From the NCBI GenBank assembly GCA_017622925.1, contig JAGAQC010000076.1, positions 24,471-88,470 on the forward strand: a stretch of DNA of 64,000 nucleotides, given 5' to 3'. The position numbers were made by a program, and so were the translations under genes. A model generated the notes under the pieces. That model saw only the letters and a program-made list of their open reading frames with translations. It searched no databases and had not been told where the DNA came from. Every line of letters begins with the position of its first letter. Positions within the stretch are counted from its first letter, which is position 1. This DNA comes from Ruminococcus sp. Lineage in GTDB: Bacteria; Bacillota; Clostridia; Oscillospirales; Ruminococcaceae. Below are positions 32,065-42,267 of the stretch, piece after piece.

Positions 32065-34044
32065 GTGAAGAAAAAGTTTCCGATCGTTGCGCTGCTGGTT
32101 ATTGCAGCAATACTTTCAAGTCAGTTGTTTGTTTCGCTGTCGCTTTTTGAATACAACAGGTTATACGGCATTATCGGAATGACGTCCGCGGCTGTTCTTG
32201 CGGTCGTGCTTTTGATCCTGTATGCGGTATTCTCAAGGAACTCTATACGCCATATAACTAAAATGAATACGCACCTCGAAAACTCCGCTGCCGAGTACAT
32301 GAACACCCTGCCTGCCCCCATTGCCGTTATAGGCGCGGAGGGCAAGCTCGTATGGTACAACAGCGCATTCACCGATAAAATATGCGGCGGCTGCGATGTT
32401 TACGGCATGAATTTCGAGGAATGCGTAAAGCTCAGCATCAAAGTCCTTACCGAAAACGGCTCGGCTGTATGTCATGTGAACGACTCGATATATAAGGTCG
32501 TGTACGAGGAATTTTCCGAAAATGACATTACTTTTCTTATAACTTACTTTCAGGACGAAACAAAGTATTTCAACCTGAAAAAAAGCTCCGAAGAATCTCA
32601 CCCCAACGTTGTAATTATAACCATAGACACCTACGATGAAATAATGCAGAACGCCAAGGAAAGCGAAAAAGCCATTGCTTCTGTTGAAATAGAGCAGCTT
32701 ATCGAGCGTTTCATGAGCAGCACCAACGGCTTTATCAAGAAAACCTCTCCAAACACATTCTATGCGGTCATTGAACGCCGACACCTTGAAGAAAAAATCA
32801 AGTCGAAATTCAAGATACTCGATCTGGCAAGAAACATAAAAATCGCAGGAAAATATCCCCTCACCCTTTCGATAGGCGTTGGAGAGGGCGCGTCGTCCCT
32901 TGAGGAAAGCGAAAAGATCGCCCGTCAATGTCTCGATATGGCTTTGGGACGGGGCGGCGATCAGGCTGTTATTAAAACCGACAGCGGATACCGATTCTTC
33001 GGCGGAGTTTCCAAGGGCGTTGAAAAAATGTCACGCACCAAAACACGTATTATAGCCAACGCAATGCAGGACATCATCATGGATTCCGATAAGGTCTACA
33101 TAATGGGTCACCGCTTCGGCGACCTTGATTCGGTCGGAGCTTCGTGCGGACTTGCAGGTGCGCTGAGACTTCTGGGCAAGGAAGTCCATATTGTCGCCGA
33201 CCGCTCAAAAAATCTTGCGGTAAACCTCATTGATATGGTTGAGGAGCAGGCAGGTCAGGGGTTGTTTATTTCCCCGTCAGCCGCATTACAGACGGTCACG
33301 GACAGCGATCTGCTCATTATCGTTGACATACACAACAAGGATTTCATTGAAAGCCGTGAATTATACGAGCTTTGCCGTCAGGTCGTCGTTATAGACCACC
33401 ACAGAAAAACTGTCAACTATATCGACAATGCCGTTATCTTCCACCACGAACCCTATGCCTCGTCTGCTTCGGAAATGGTGACTGAGATAATACAATATTT
33501 CAGATTCAGCGGCGATGACAAGCTCCCCTCTTACTGCGCAGAAGCTCTGCTTTCGGGAATTATGCTCGATACAAAGAATTTCGTTATGCGGACAGGCGTG
33601 CGAACCTTTGAAGCGGCGGCTTTCCTTAAAAAATCGGGCGCAGACACGGTCGCTGTAAAGCTGCTGTTCTCCAATTCCTTTGAAGCTTACAAGCGTAAGG
33701 CGCAGATAGTTTCGGCGGCAAAAATACATCGTAACTGCGCTGTCGCAATAGCGGATTTCAAGTCCGATGACATAAGAATAGTCGCTCCGCAGGCGGCGGA
33801 CGAGCTTCTCAATATCACTGACGTTGACGCTTCGTTCGTTATCTACAAAACGAATAATGTTGCGAATATATCCGCGCGTTCGCTCGGAGCTACCAACGTT
33901 CAGGTAATTATGGAAAAGCTCGGCGGCGGCGGTCATCAGACAATGGCGGCTGCTCAGCTCACCGACAAAACGCTTTCAGAAGCCGAAGAACTGCTTATCG
34001 AAGCTATTGACAGCCGTGAAGAAGAACTTGAAAACGACGACTGA
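32065..34044 (+). CDS. gdpP: Cyclic-di-AMP phosphodiesterase GdpP
   Basis: A 659-residue membrane enzyme that hydrolyses the second messenger c-di-AMP. Domain order is two membrane segments (residues 6-26 and 34-56), a PAS domain (about 70-165), a degenerate GGDEF domain (about 170-305), and DHH plus DHHA1 domains. The DHH metal motifs are visible: MGHRFGDLDSVGA, IIVDIHNKD, VVIDHHRK and, at the end, GGGGHQTMAAAQ. The start is GTG. It lies between rnjA and rplI, the usual place for the gene in Firmicutes. Confidence 0.95.
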   Translation: MKKKFPIVALLVIAAILSSQLFVSLSLFEYNRLYGIIGMTSAAVLAVVLLILYAVFSRNSIRHITKMNTHLENSAAEYMNTLPAPIAVIGAEGKLVWYNSAFTDKICGGCDVYGMNFEECVKLSIKVLTENGSAVCHVNDSIYKVVYEEFSENDITFLITYFQDETKYFNLKKSSEESHPNVVIITIDTYDEIMQNAKESEKAIASVEIEQLIERFMSSTNGFIKKTSPNTFYAVIERRHLEEKIKSKFKILDLARNIKIAGKYPLTLSIGVGEGASSLEESEKIARQCLDMALGRGGDQAVIKTDSGYRFFGGVSKGVEKMSRTKTRIIANAMQDIIMDSDKVYIMGHRFGDLDSVGASCGLAGALRLLGKEVHIVADRSKNLAVNLIDMVEEQAGQGLFISPSAALQTVTDSDLLIIVDIHNKDFIESRELYELCRQVVVIDHHRKTVNYIDNAVIFHHEPYASSASEMVTEIIQYFRFSGDDKLPSYCAEALLSGIMLDTKNFVMRTGVRTFEAAAFLKKSGADTVAVKLLFSNSFEAYKRKAQIVSAAKIHRNCAVAIADFKSDDIRIVAPQAADELLNITDVDASFVIYKTNNVANISARSLGATNVQVIMEKLGGGGHQTMAAAQLTDKTLSEAEELLIEAIDSREEELENDD

Positions 34045-34098
34045 AATTTTTCAGAAATATGTTAAAATTCAAACTATTTTTAAGAAAGGATATTTATT

Positions 34099-34545
34099 AT
34101 GAAAGTCATTTACTTACAAGATGTTAAAGGCTCAGGAAAAAAGGGCGAGGTAAAAAACGTGGCTGACGGCTACGCAAGAAATATGCTGCTGCCAAAGGGA
34201 CTTGCGGTTGAAGCTACTCCTGCAAATCTTACCAAGCTTGCAGGTCAGAAGTCCTCTGCTCAGTTCAAGATAGACACCGAAAAGAAAGCTGCTGAAGAAG
34301 CCGCCGCTAAAATGAAAGACAAAAAAGTCATCATCAAGGCTAAGGCAGGCTCTAACGACCGTCTTTTCGGCTCAGTCACAGCCGCTCACGTTGCCGACGC
34401 TCTCAATGAACAACTGGGCATAAAAGTTGACAAGAAAAAGATCAATCTGAATACGGAAATAAAGGCTTTCGGCTCGTATTCAGCCGTTGTCAAGCTGTTT
34501 ACGGGAGTTTCCGAAAAAATAGACGTTGAGGTGATCGAGGGCTGA
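34099..34545 (+). CDS. rplI: Ribosomal protein bL9
   Basis: A 148-residue large-subunit protein. The N-terminal RNA-binding domain reads [18 protein letters not shown] with [14 protein letters not shown], followed by the long connecting helix and C-terminal domain ([19 protein letters not shown]). Length is normal. AAGAAAGGA precedes the ATG. Its stop codon overlaps the dnaB start by one base (TGATG). Confidence 0.98.
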   Translation: MKVIYLQDVKGSGKKGEVKNVADGYARNMLLPKGLAVEATPANLTKLAGQKSSAQFKIDTEKKAAEEAAAKMKDKKVIIKAKAGSNDRLFGSVTAAHVADALNEQLGIKVDKKKINLNTEIKAFGSYSAVVKLFTGVSEKIDVEVIEG

Positions 34546-35894
34546 TGGAAGCTAACAGCATACTCTCCGCAGCCGAACTCCCACACAGTATAGAAGCTGA
34601 ACAATCGGTACTGGGAGCGGTACTTTCCGACCCGTCCGTCATGCCCGTTGTCATAGAAAAGGTCAAGCCCGAATACTTCTTCAGCGACAGCCACAAAAAG
34701 CTTTTCGGCATAATCTACCGAATGTTTACGAGCGGTTCGCCTGTCGATCCGGTAACGGTGCTGAACGAATCGGAAAAGCTCGGAATCTTTGAGACTTCCG
34801 CCGAGGGAAAACGTTATCTTGCGGAAATCGCAAATACGCTCCCTACTACCGCCAATATCGAAAGCTACTGCAAAATAGTTGCCGATAAATATTTCATAAG
34901 AAGTCTCGGGTTTGTCGCGCGAAGCATCATGGACGACATTCAAAGCGGCGAACAGGACGCGCAGCTCCTTCTCGATTCAGCCGAACAGAAGATATACGAT
35001 ATTCGTCAGGGACGAAACGTCAGCGGACTTTCCCCAATTGCGGACGCTGTTCTGGAGGCTTACGACAGACTGGGCAAGATAACCGGCGAGGATAAGGAAA
35101 AATATATCGGCGCAAGAACGGGTTTTACCTATCTCGATACAATAACCTCGGGACTCAATAAGTCCGACCTTATTATAATCGCTGCTCGTCCTGCAATGGG
35201 AAAGACCTCCTTTGCCATGAATATAGCAACAAACGTGGCGCGGCGGAACGATAAGGACGTTGTGGTTTTCAACCTCGAAATGTCCAAGGAACAGCTTGCG
35301 ACACGACTTCTTTCCACCGAAGCCCTCATAGAATCGGGAAATCTCCGTAACGGCAGAATACAGACGGACGAATGGGTTCGCCTTGCCACAAGCGCGGCGT
35401 ATCTGAGTACCCTGCCTATGTATATTGACGATACCGCCAACATGACGGTTCAGCAAATGAAAGCGAAACTCAGACGTGTGAAAAACCTCGGACTGGTAGT
35501 TATCGACTATTTGCAGCTTATGGGTTCGACCTCGCGTTCCGATAACCGAGTGACCGTAATTTCGGAGATAACCCGTCAGCTAAAGGTCATGGCAAAGGAG
35601 CTTAACGTTCCCGTAATTCTGCTCTCACAGCTTTCACGAGCGGTCGAAAGCCGTACAGATAAACGACCGATGATGTCTGACCTGCGTGAATCGGGTTCTA
35701 TCGAGCAGGACGCAGATATTATCCTGTTCCTCTACCGTGACGCTTACTATAACAAGGACAGCACAAAACAAAACATCTCCGAGTGTATAGTTGCCAAAAA
35801 CCGTCACGGCGAAACGGGAACGGTGGAGCTTATCTGGAACGGTCAGTACACTCGCTTCTCAAACCCTGAATACAATTCTCCGCCGGAGGCTTAA
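34545..35894 (+). CDS. dnaB: Replicative DNA helicase DnaB
   Basis: A 449-residue hexameric helicase. The N-terminal primase-interacting domain starts LPHSIEAEQSVLGAVLSDP; the RecA-like motor shows Walker A AARPAMGKTSFAMN near residue 210, Walker B LVVIDYLQLM near residue 320 and the DNA-binding loop region SDLRESGSIEQDADII. It starts within the rplI stop codon and is likely translated by coupling. It is the usual DnaB of Firmicutes and has no intein. Confidence 0.97.
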   Translation: MEANSILSAAELPHSIEAEQSVLGAVLSDPSVMPVVIEKVKPEYFFSDSHKKLFGIIYRMFTSGSPVDPVTVLNESEKLGIFETSAEGKRYLAEIANTLPTTANIESYCKIVADKYFIRSLGFVARSIMDDIQSGEQDAQLLLDSAEQKIYDIRQGRNVSGLSPIADAVLEAYDRLGKITGEDKEKYIGARTGFTYLDTITSGLNKSDLIIIAARPAMGKTSFAMNIATNVARRNDKDVVVFNLEMSKEQLATRLLSTEALIESGNLRNGRIQTDEWVRLATSAAYLSTLPMYIDDTANMTVQQMKAKLRRVKNLGLVVIDYLQLMGSTSRSDNRVTVISEITRQLKVMAKELNVPVILLSQLSRAVESRTDKRPMMSDLRESGSIEQDADIILFLYRDAYYNKDSTKQNISECIVAKNRHGETGTVELIWNGQYTRFSNPEYNSPPEA

Positions 35895-35895
35895 T

Positions 35896-37251
35896 ATGCT
35901 TGATAAAGTCCGTCAATTTGCGGAAAAATATAATATGTTCCATTCGGACTGCACCGTTGTATGCGGTCTTTCGGGAGGAGCAGACAGCGTTTGTATGCTT
36001 CGTGCAATTTGGGAGCTTTCGGCTGAGATCGGCTTTGCCGTAGAAGCTCTCCACGTCAATCATTGCCTCAGAGGTGATGAAAGCGACCGTGACGAATCGT
36101 TCTGCCGTGAGCTTTGCCGAGACCTCGGGATCCCTTTTACGGCTGTTTCCTGCGATGTTAAGGGATATTCGGCTGAAAAATGTATTTCCTGCGAGGAAGC
36201 TGCAAGAGAACTTCGGTACGGTATCTTCCGCAGATATACCGAGGGAAAACTGCTTGCCACCGCTCACAACGCCGACGATAACCTTGAAACTATGCTTCTT
36301 AATCTTATACGTGGTACGGGACTTAAAGGCATGGCAGGTATTCCGCCTGTTCGGGGAAATATCATTCGTCCCCTGCTCAGCGTTTCACGTTCTGAAATAG
36401 AGCAATATCTGAAAAAAATCGGGCAGACATATGTTACCGACAGCACAAATCTCACTGACGACTACACCCGAAACAAAATACGCCATAAGATAATACCTCT
36501 GATGAAAGAGCTTAACGGTTCGCTGACGGAAACTTCGGTACGCACGTCGCTTGTTTTACGCAGCGAAAACGACCTTATCGAAGCGGAAGTCGATAAAGCT
36601 ATGGAAAAACGTTTTCAAGGCGGCGTATTTACGGGTCTGAACGGGCATAATGAAGTTATCAGAAACAGATGTATTTCAAGATTTCTTTTAGAAAAGGGCT
36701 TCCCCGTTTCTCGGAAAAGACTGGAGGAATGCGGCAGAATAGCCGTAAACGGCGGAAAACTCAATATTTCGGGAAATTATTACCTTGTCTCGGACGGAAA
36801 AGTCACGGAACTCAAAGAAATTCTTCCCGATACCTGCAATGACATCATATCGAGGGAGCTTAAAATCGGCGAAAACAGCATCTTTCCCAACGCTAAGCTT
36901 GTCTGTGAGCTTGTCAATTGTGAAAATTTGAAGAAAAGCGATTTTGTTCACAAAAACTTAACATCTTATCTTCTTGATTATGATAAAATAATAGGAAGAG
37001 CTGTTGTCAGAAACAGGAAATACGGCGACAAGCTCCGTCTAAGCGGAAGAAGCTTCACTTCCTCCGTAAAAAAAATAATTAATGAAACAATTCCCGTGTC
37101 CCTGCGCAGTACCCTGCACTTCATCGAAGACGAGGAAGGTACGATATTCGGGGAAAAAATTGGCATTGCAGACAGGGTATCCCCTGATGAAACAACGTCC
37201 CGTCTGCTGAAAATAACCGTCGAGCGGGAAGGAATGGAGTGTATGATTTGA
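35896..37251 (+). CDS. tilS: tRNA(Ile)-lysidine synthetase
   Basis: A 451-residue enzyme that converts cytidine 34 of tRNA-Ile(CAU) to lysidine. The PP-loop motif [12 protein letters not shown] is near residue 25, followed by [14 protein letters not shown] and [21 protein letters not shown]. The C-terminal substrate-binding region ([29 protein letters not shown]) is present. The start at 35896 has GCCGGAGG just before it; a frame extending 35 codons upstream lies within dnaB and is not used. The hypoxanthine phosphoribosyltransferase gene often found between tilS and ftsH is absent. Confidence 0.95.
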   Translation: MLDKVRQFAEKYNMFHSDCTVVCGLSGGADSVCMLRAIWELSAEIGFAVEALHVNHCLRGDESDRDESFCRELCRDLGIPFTAVSCDVKGYSAEKCISCEEAARELRYGIFRRYTEGKLLATAHNADDNLETMLLNLIRGTGLKGMAGIPPVRGNIIRPLLSVSRSEIEQYLKKIGQTYVTDSTNLTDDYTRNKIRHKIIPLMKELNGSLTETSVRTSLVLRSENDLIEAEVDKAMEKRFQGGVFTGLNGHNEVIRNRCISRFLLEKGFPVSRKRLEECGRIAVNGGKLNISGNYYLVSDGKVTELKEILPDTCNDIISRELKIGENSIFPNAKLVCELVNCENLKKSDFVHKNLTSYLLDYDKIIGRAVVRNRKYGDKLRLSGRSFTSSVKKIINETIPVSLRSTLHFIEDEEGTIFGEKIGIADRVSPDETTSRLLKITVEREGMECMI

Positions 37252-39098
37252 CACCAAAAAAACACAGCGGCGTAGTTACTTACATTCTTATCGTTTTGAT
37301 CTCGATATTTTGCGTATACTTTGTAATTTCAAAATTCTACGGAAATGCTGCAAAGACCGAATATACTAAGGTTATAACGTATTTTGACCAATATAAGGTG
37401 TCATATTACGAGCTTGACCTCGGTTCGGGAAAGCTGACCTATCAGCTCAGAGGCGAGGATTCAAAGCGGAAGTATGAAGTTCCTTATGTCAGCATATTCC
37501 TTGACGATACAAAGGAATACCGCAGGGAATACAACAAAATGTACCCTGACGAACCGCTGGTACAGAATTATATCCGACCAACGGACAACACGTGGCTGCT
37601 GACGCTCATACCCGTACTCCTTACGGTCGGCTTGGCAATATTCCTCTTTGTGTTTATGATGCGTCAGAACGGCGGAGGAAGCAAATACAACACCTTTGGC
37701 AAGGCAAATCTGAAAAATCATGCAGACGCGCGAAAAGCCACTTTCAAGGACGTTGCAGGCGCTGACGAGGAAAAGAAGGAACTCGAAGAAATTGTCGATT
37801 TTCTGAAAAATCCCGGAAAATATACCGAAATAGGCGCAAAAATTCCAAAAGGCGTTCTGCTGTTAGGTCCTCCCGGTACAGGTAAAACGCTCCTTGCAAG
37901 AGCTGTCGCAGGCGAAGCGAAAGTCCCGTTCTTCCCCATTTCGGGTTCGGATTTCGTTGAAATGTTCGTGGGCGTCGGAGCTTCAAGAGTAAGAGACCTC
38001 TTTGAACAGGCGAAAAAACACGCTCCGTCCATCATTTTCATTGACGAAATTGACGCTGTGGGTCGTCACAGAGGCGCAGGTCTCGGCGGCGGTCACGATG
38101 AACGTGAACAGACCTTGAATCAGCTTCTTGTTGAAATGGACGGCTTCACAGGAAACGAAAGCGTCATTGTTATTGCGGCTACAAACCGCCGTGATATTCT
38201 TGACCCTGCTCTGCTCCGTCCGGGACGTTTCGACAGACAGATAATGGTCGGATACCCCGATGTAAAGGGTCGTGAGGATATTTTAAAAGTCCACGCCAAA
38301 AATAAGCCCCTTTCCCCCGATGTTGACCTCCGCATAATTGCTCAGACAACTCAGGGATTTACAGGAGCGGACTTGGAAAATCTTCTCAACGAAGCGGCTC
38401 TTTTGGCTGCAAGAGCAAATCGCAACGCCATTATTGAAAAGGATATCGAAGAAGCTATCATGAAGGTAATTGCAGGTCCTGAAAAGAAGTCAAGAATTGT
38501 TACCGAGCATGATAAGAAGATAACGGCTTACCATGAAGCCGGTCACGCGGTCGCAGCATATAATCTGCCCACTCAGGATAAGGTGCATCAGGTCACAATT
38601 ATCCAGCGCGGCATGGCGGCGGGTCTTACCGTAACACGTCCCGATACGGACGATATGCACGTTACACGGAATCAGATGCGTGAGAACATTGTAATGCTTC
38701 TCGGCGGACGCGCGGCAGAGGAAATATTCCTTGACGATATTTGTACGGGAGCTTCAAACGATATTGAGCGCGCAACCACTACCGCAAGAAATATGGTGAC
38801 AAAATACGGATTTTCAAGCAAGCTCGGTACGGTCGTATACGGTTCTGACAACGATGAAGTATTCCTCGGCAAGGATTACGGTCATACACGCAACTACAGT
38901 GAAGCTGTTGCGGCGCAGATAGATGAAGAAGTCAAAATCATCATCGAAAAAGCCTATGAGGACTGCGTTGCGATCCTTAAAGCCAACGCCGACAAAATGC
39001 ACCGTCTTGCAGAATATCTGCTTGAACACGAAAAAATCAACGGCGACGACTTTGAACGTCTTATGAAAGGCGAGGATATTACGCCTGTGACAGCATAA
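37239..39098 (+). CDS. ftsH: ATP-dependent zinc metalloprotease FtsH
   Basis: A 619-residue membrane-anchored AAA+ protease. Two membrane segments (about residues 12-30 and 112-133) flank an extracytoplasmic domain. The AAA domain shows Walker A GPPGTGKT near residue 208, Walker [11 protein letters not shown], and the second region of homology with [10 protein letters not shown]. The zinc site is HEAGH starting at H432 with the third ligand in [15 protein letters not shown]. The start used is a GTG overlapping the end of tilS; a TTG nine bases downstream is an alternative. Confidence 0.97.
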   Translation: MYDLTPKKHSGVVTYILIVLISIFCVYFVISKFYGNAAKTEYTKVITYFDQYKVSYYELDLGSGKLTYQLRGEDSKRKYEVPYVSIFLDDTKEYRREYNKMYPDEPLVQNYIRPTDNTWLLTLIPVLLTVGLAIFLFVFMMRQNGGGSKYNTFGKANLKNHADARKATFKDVAGADEEKKELEEIVDFLKNPGKYTEIGAKIPKGVLLLGPPGTGKTLLARAVAGEAKVPFFPISGSDFVEMFVGVGASRVRDLFEQAKKHAPSIIFIDEIDAVGRHRGAGLGGGHDEREQTLNQLLVEMDGFTGNESVIVIAATNRRDILDPALLRPGRFDRQIMVGYPDVKGREDILKVHAKNKPLSPDVDLRIIAQTTQGFTGADLENLLNEAALLAARANRNAIIEKDIEEAIMKVIAGPEKKSRIVTEHDKKITAYHEAGHAVAAYNLPTQDKVHQVTIIQRGMAAGLTVTRPDTDDMHVTRNQMRENIVMLLGGRAAEEIFLDDICTGASNDIERATTTARNMVTKYGFSSKLGTVVYGSDNDEVFLGKDYGHTRNYSEAVAAQIDEEVKIIIEKAYEDCVAILKANADKMHRLAEYLLEHEKINGDDFERLMKGEDITPVTA

Positions 39099-39114
39099 TA
39101 AAATATCTCTGAAA

Positions 39115-39148
39115 AGTCCCGTTCAAACTACGATGTTTGGACGGGACT
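39115..39148 (+). terminator. Hairpin after ftsH
   Basis: AGTCCCGT...ACGGGACT with an inner AAAC/GTTT arm, followed by a weak T-rich stretch. Confidence 0.65.
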
Positions 39149-39176
39149 GATTTCTATTTTATGTAAAATTTAATGC

Positions 39177-39214
39177 AAAACGGCTGTACCGCTTTATTGC
39201 GATACAGCCGTTTT
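39177..39214. terminator. Bidirectional terminator between ftsH and pheT
   Basis: AAAACGGCTGTA and TACAGCCGTTTT, a perfect 12-bp stem with A and T flanks usable from both strands. Confidence 0.82.
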
Positions 39215-39231
39215 CGGAACTATAATAAATT

Positions 39232-41691
39232 TTATCCTCTTAACTCTGCGCCAATGTTTGCAAGAGCCTTGAGCGCTTTTTTCATAGCAGAATCAGCCTG
39301 CTCGTCTGTAAGAGTACCCTCGTGGGAACGCATGAAGATCGAGTACGAAACGGACTTTTTGCCGCTCTCTATCTGCTTGCCTTTGTATACATCGAAAAGC
39401 GTTACCTTTTCAAGTATCTTTCCTACCGCTCCTCTGATAGCCTTTTCAAGCTCGGCAACAGGAACTTCATCGTCAACGATAAGACTGAGGTCACGCGTTG
39501 TTGCAGGAAATTTCGGTAAGGGTCTGTATGTTATCTCGTCATTGGCAGTCTCCATAAGCTCGGGGATATTCAGCTTGGCAACGTAAGTCTTTACTCCCAG
39601 CTCATAATTATCCTGAACCTCGGGATGAACCTCGCCCATAATGCCCAGATGCTTGCCGTCCTTCAAAATAACTGCGCTTCTGCCCGGATGAAGTGCGTAC
39701 TTTTCATCGAAAACCTCGCAGTCATTCGCACGGACGTACTCAACGCCGTCAATGTTAAGTTCCGCAAAAAGCTGCTCTATCATGCCTTTTAATGTGTAGA
39801 AATCTGCATTGCCGCCGTACATACCAATAGTAAGACGCTGCGGTTCGTCGGGAAGCTGATATTCATATTCATGACGAGGCTTTCCGTTGTTTACAAGAAG
39901 CGCATCGTCGCCCTGATAGCTGCGTTTTTCCTCAACGGGGATATATTCCTTTGAGATCTCAAAGAGACACGCTTTCTCGTTGCGGTTATTGTAGTTGAAA
40001 GACAGAACGTCAAGCATCGACGGGATAGTTGAAGTCCTCATAACGCTTGTGTCCTCGCCCAAAGGATTAACTATCTTAACAGCCTTGCGAAGTCTGCTAT
40101 CCTCGGGAAGTTTTATTTTGTCAAAATATTTAGGTGAAACAAACGAATATGTTGCTATCTCATAGCCGCCGAGAGAAACAGCCGTATTTCTGAGCGTTCT
40201 GATGAACTTCTGCTCCTCTGTAAATTCCGCTTTTGCAACTCCTCGGAAGTCGGTGGAGGGTATCTTGTTGTAGCCGTAAATTCTTGCGACTTCTTCCGCA
40301 ATATCAGCCTTGCACTCAATATCCACACGGAAAGACGGCGCAATAACCATTCCGTTCTCAATTACAAATCCGAGACGGTTCAGATAGTCGGTCATATCGG
40401 CTTCGGAGATGTCTGTACCGAGGAAATCGTTTATCCATGCAGGGTCGAACTCAACGGAGCTTGCGGTATACTCAGAGCGGTCGCAGTCGATAACAGTGTT
40501 CAGCACTTCGCCCGCTCCAAGCTCCTCAACAAGCTGAAACGCTCTTTTCAGGCATACCATGCTGATAAGCGGATCAACTCCCTTTTCGTAACGTGATGAA
40601 GCGTCTGATTTAAGCTTTAATTTTTTTGATGTGCGGCGAACCTGTGACGGCTCAAAGTACGCAGACTCAAATACGACCGTTGTTGTATCGTCCATGATAC
40701 CGCTGTACTCTCCGCCCATTACGCCTGCAACAGCAACGGGCTTTTTCTCATCGGCAATTACAAGCATTTCGTCAGAAAGCTCACGTTCAACACCGTCAAG
40801 CGTCATTATTTTTTCGCCGTTTACAGCGTTTCTTACATTGATATGTGCGCCCTCTACATAGCGCAGGTCAAAAGCGTGCATGGGCTGACCGTATTCAAGC
40901 ATAACGTAATTTGTTATATCAACAAAGTTATTGATAGGACGAACGCCGCTTGCACGAAGTCTCTCTCTCATCCAGTGCGGCGAAGGCTCTATCTTAACGT
41001 TTCTAACTATGCCTGCGCAGTATCTCGGGCATTTTTCGGCATTGTGTATATCGACTTTCAGCAGGTCGTTAATATTTCCCTCAACGCCCTTGAATTCGGG
41101 AGCTTTTACATTAAGCGGCTTATTATAAGTGGCGGCAGTCTCACGGGCAAGTCCGATAACGCTTAAACAATCAGGGCGGTTAGAGGTTATCTCAAACTCA
41201 ACGGACGTATCGTTCAGACCGATAGCAGACCTTATATCCTGACCTATTTCGCAGTCCTCCTGCATAATGAAAATTCCGTCCTCGATAGCGTAGGGAAAAT
41301 CACGCTTATCAAGTCCAAGCTCGCCGAGAGAGCAAAGCATTCCGTTGGATTCAACTCCTCTGAGCTTGCCTTTCTTGATCTTAACTCCTCCGGGGAGAGT
41401 TGAGCCGTCCATAGCTACAGGCACTATATCTCCTGCGTTTACGTTTGAAGCTCCGGTAACTATCTGTATCGGCGCTTCCTTGCCGACCTCGACCTGACAT
41501 ACTACAAGGTGGTCGGAATTTTCATGCGGCACTACCGAGAGTATCTTTCCGACAATAACGTTGGAGATCTCTTTTCCCTCGATGTCGTAGCCCTCGACCT
41601 TTGAACCGCTCATTGTCAAGGCGTGGCAGTAGTCCTTTATCGGCACGTCGATGTCTACATAATCGGCAAGCCATTTCATTGATAAATTCAT
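39232..41691 (-). CDS. pheT: Phenylalanyl-tRNA synthetase beta subunit
   Basis: An 819-residue beta chain of the heterotetrameric synthetase. Domains in order: an EMAP-type tRNA-binding domain (about residues 40-150, VGKILSVVPHENSDHLVVCQVEVG), the B3/B4 editing region (IHNAEKCPRYCAGIV, RPINNFVDITNYVMLEYGQPMHAFD), a B5 domain, the catalytic-like core, and a C-terminal ferredoxin-like anticodon-binding domain (about 725-819, LPKFPATTRDLSLIVDD). Length is normal. Unusually, it is separated from pheS by a membrane-protein gene. Confidence 0.97.
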   Translation of the reverse strand: MNLSMKWLADYVDIDVPIKDYCHALTMSGSKVEGYDIEGKEISNVIVGKILSVVPHENSDHLVVCQVEVGKEAPIQIVTGASNVNAGDIVPVAMDGSTLPGGVKIKKGKLRGVESNGMLCSLGELGLDKRDFPYAIEDGIFIMQEDCEIGQDIRSAIGLNDTSVEFEITSNRPDCLSVIGLARETAATYNKPLNVKAPEFKGVEGNINDLLKVDIHNAEKCPRYCAGIVRNVKIEPSPHWMRERLRASGVRPINNFVDITNYVMLEYGQPMHAFDLRYVEGAHINVRNAVNGEKIMTLDGVERELSDEMLVIADEKKPVAVAGVMGGEYSGIMDDTTTVVFESAYFEPSQVRRTSKKLKLKSDASSRYEKGVDPLISMVCLKRAFQLVEELGAGEVLNTVIDCDRSEYTASSVEFDPAWINDFLGTDISEADMTDYLNRLGFVIENGMVIAPSFRVDIECKADIAEEVARIYGYNKIPSTDFRGVAKAEFTEEQKFIRTLRNTAVSLGGYEIATYSFVSPKYFDKIKLPEDSRLRKAVKIVNPLGEDTSVMRTSTIPSMLDVLSFNYNNRNEKACLFEISKEYIPVEEKRSYQGDDALLVNNGKPRHEYEYQLPDEPQRLTIGMYGGNADFYTLKGMIEQLFAELNIDGVEYVRANDCEVFDEKYALHPGRSAVILKDGKHLGIMGEVHPEVQDNYELGVKTYVAKLNIPELMETANDEITYRPLPKFPATTRDLSLIVDDEVPVAELEKAIRGAVGKILEKVTLFDVYKGKQIESGKKSVSYSIFMRSHEGTLTDEQADSAMKKALKALANIGAELRG

Positions 41692-41709
41692 AACTTTTTC
41701 CTTTCTGTT

Positions 41710-42267
41710 TTATGGTTCGTTATAAACGTTGATATTATTATTTTTTTTCGTAAAACGCTTTATTACGCTCCGGCATAGTCTTTCGTTGTCACCGACAGTT
41801 ATTACAGTACTTCTCAATCCATACCCGATCCTTATCATATAGCAGCCGCCGAACGGAATGAGCGGACTTTTTCTGAATGGACCTAATGTCATTTTTCCTA
41901 CACCGACAGATGCGGTGTAAACAGTAATTGATCTGATTTTTTCATACGGAACTTTTCTTAATTTTCGCAGATCGAAAAAATGATCGGAAAACCAGTAGAA
42001 TCTGTCTTTCATTTTATAGGAACTTTTGCGGAAGTAATGCTCCGGCTTTTCGGGAAGCTCGGTAAGAAATTTTTTCAAGCGGTGAATATATACGCTTTGC
42101 CATAAAACTGCCGCCGCAAAGGGCATTGCAATGACAGCGCATACTATCAGACCATAGCTGACGGCAGTCCTTTCGAGATTTGAAAAAAACATAATAAGCG
42201 CAGTTAAAGCGTCAATGATAAGAAAAACAACTGAAAGTGTTATTATATTCTTGCTTCTTTTAAACAT
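41710..42267 (-). CDS. Unknown membrane protein between pheS and pheT
   Basis: A 185-residue protein I do not recognise. Two hydrophobic segments (residues 9-30 and 34-60) form an N-terminal hairpin, followed by a soluble, basic, beta-rich region (RKVPYEKIRSITVYTASVG, YMIRIGYGLRSTVITVGD) with the rhythm of a bacterial PH-like domain. Its ATG overlaps the pheS stop codon (TGATG), and pheT begins 18 bp after its end, so it is co-transcribed with both synthetase genes under the Phe T-box. No link to tRNA charging is evident. Confidence 0.72.
   Translation of the reverse strand: MFKRSKNIITLSVVFLIIDALTALIMFFSNLERTAVSYGLIVCAVIAMPFAAAVLWQSVYIHRLKKFLTELPEKPEHYFRKSSYKMKDRFYWFSDHFFDLRKLRKVPYEKIRSITVYTASVGVGKMTLGPFRKSPLIPFGGCYMIRIGYGLRSTVITVGDNERLCRSVIKRFTKKNNNINVYNEP

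Noticed and set aside
35791-35895. Upstream extension of tilS by 35 codons into dnaB
   Set aside because: The ATG at 35896 has GGAGG directly before it and aligns with the normal TilS N-terminus.
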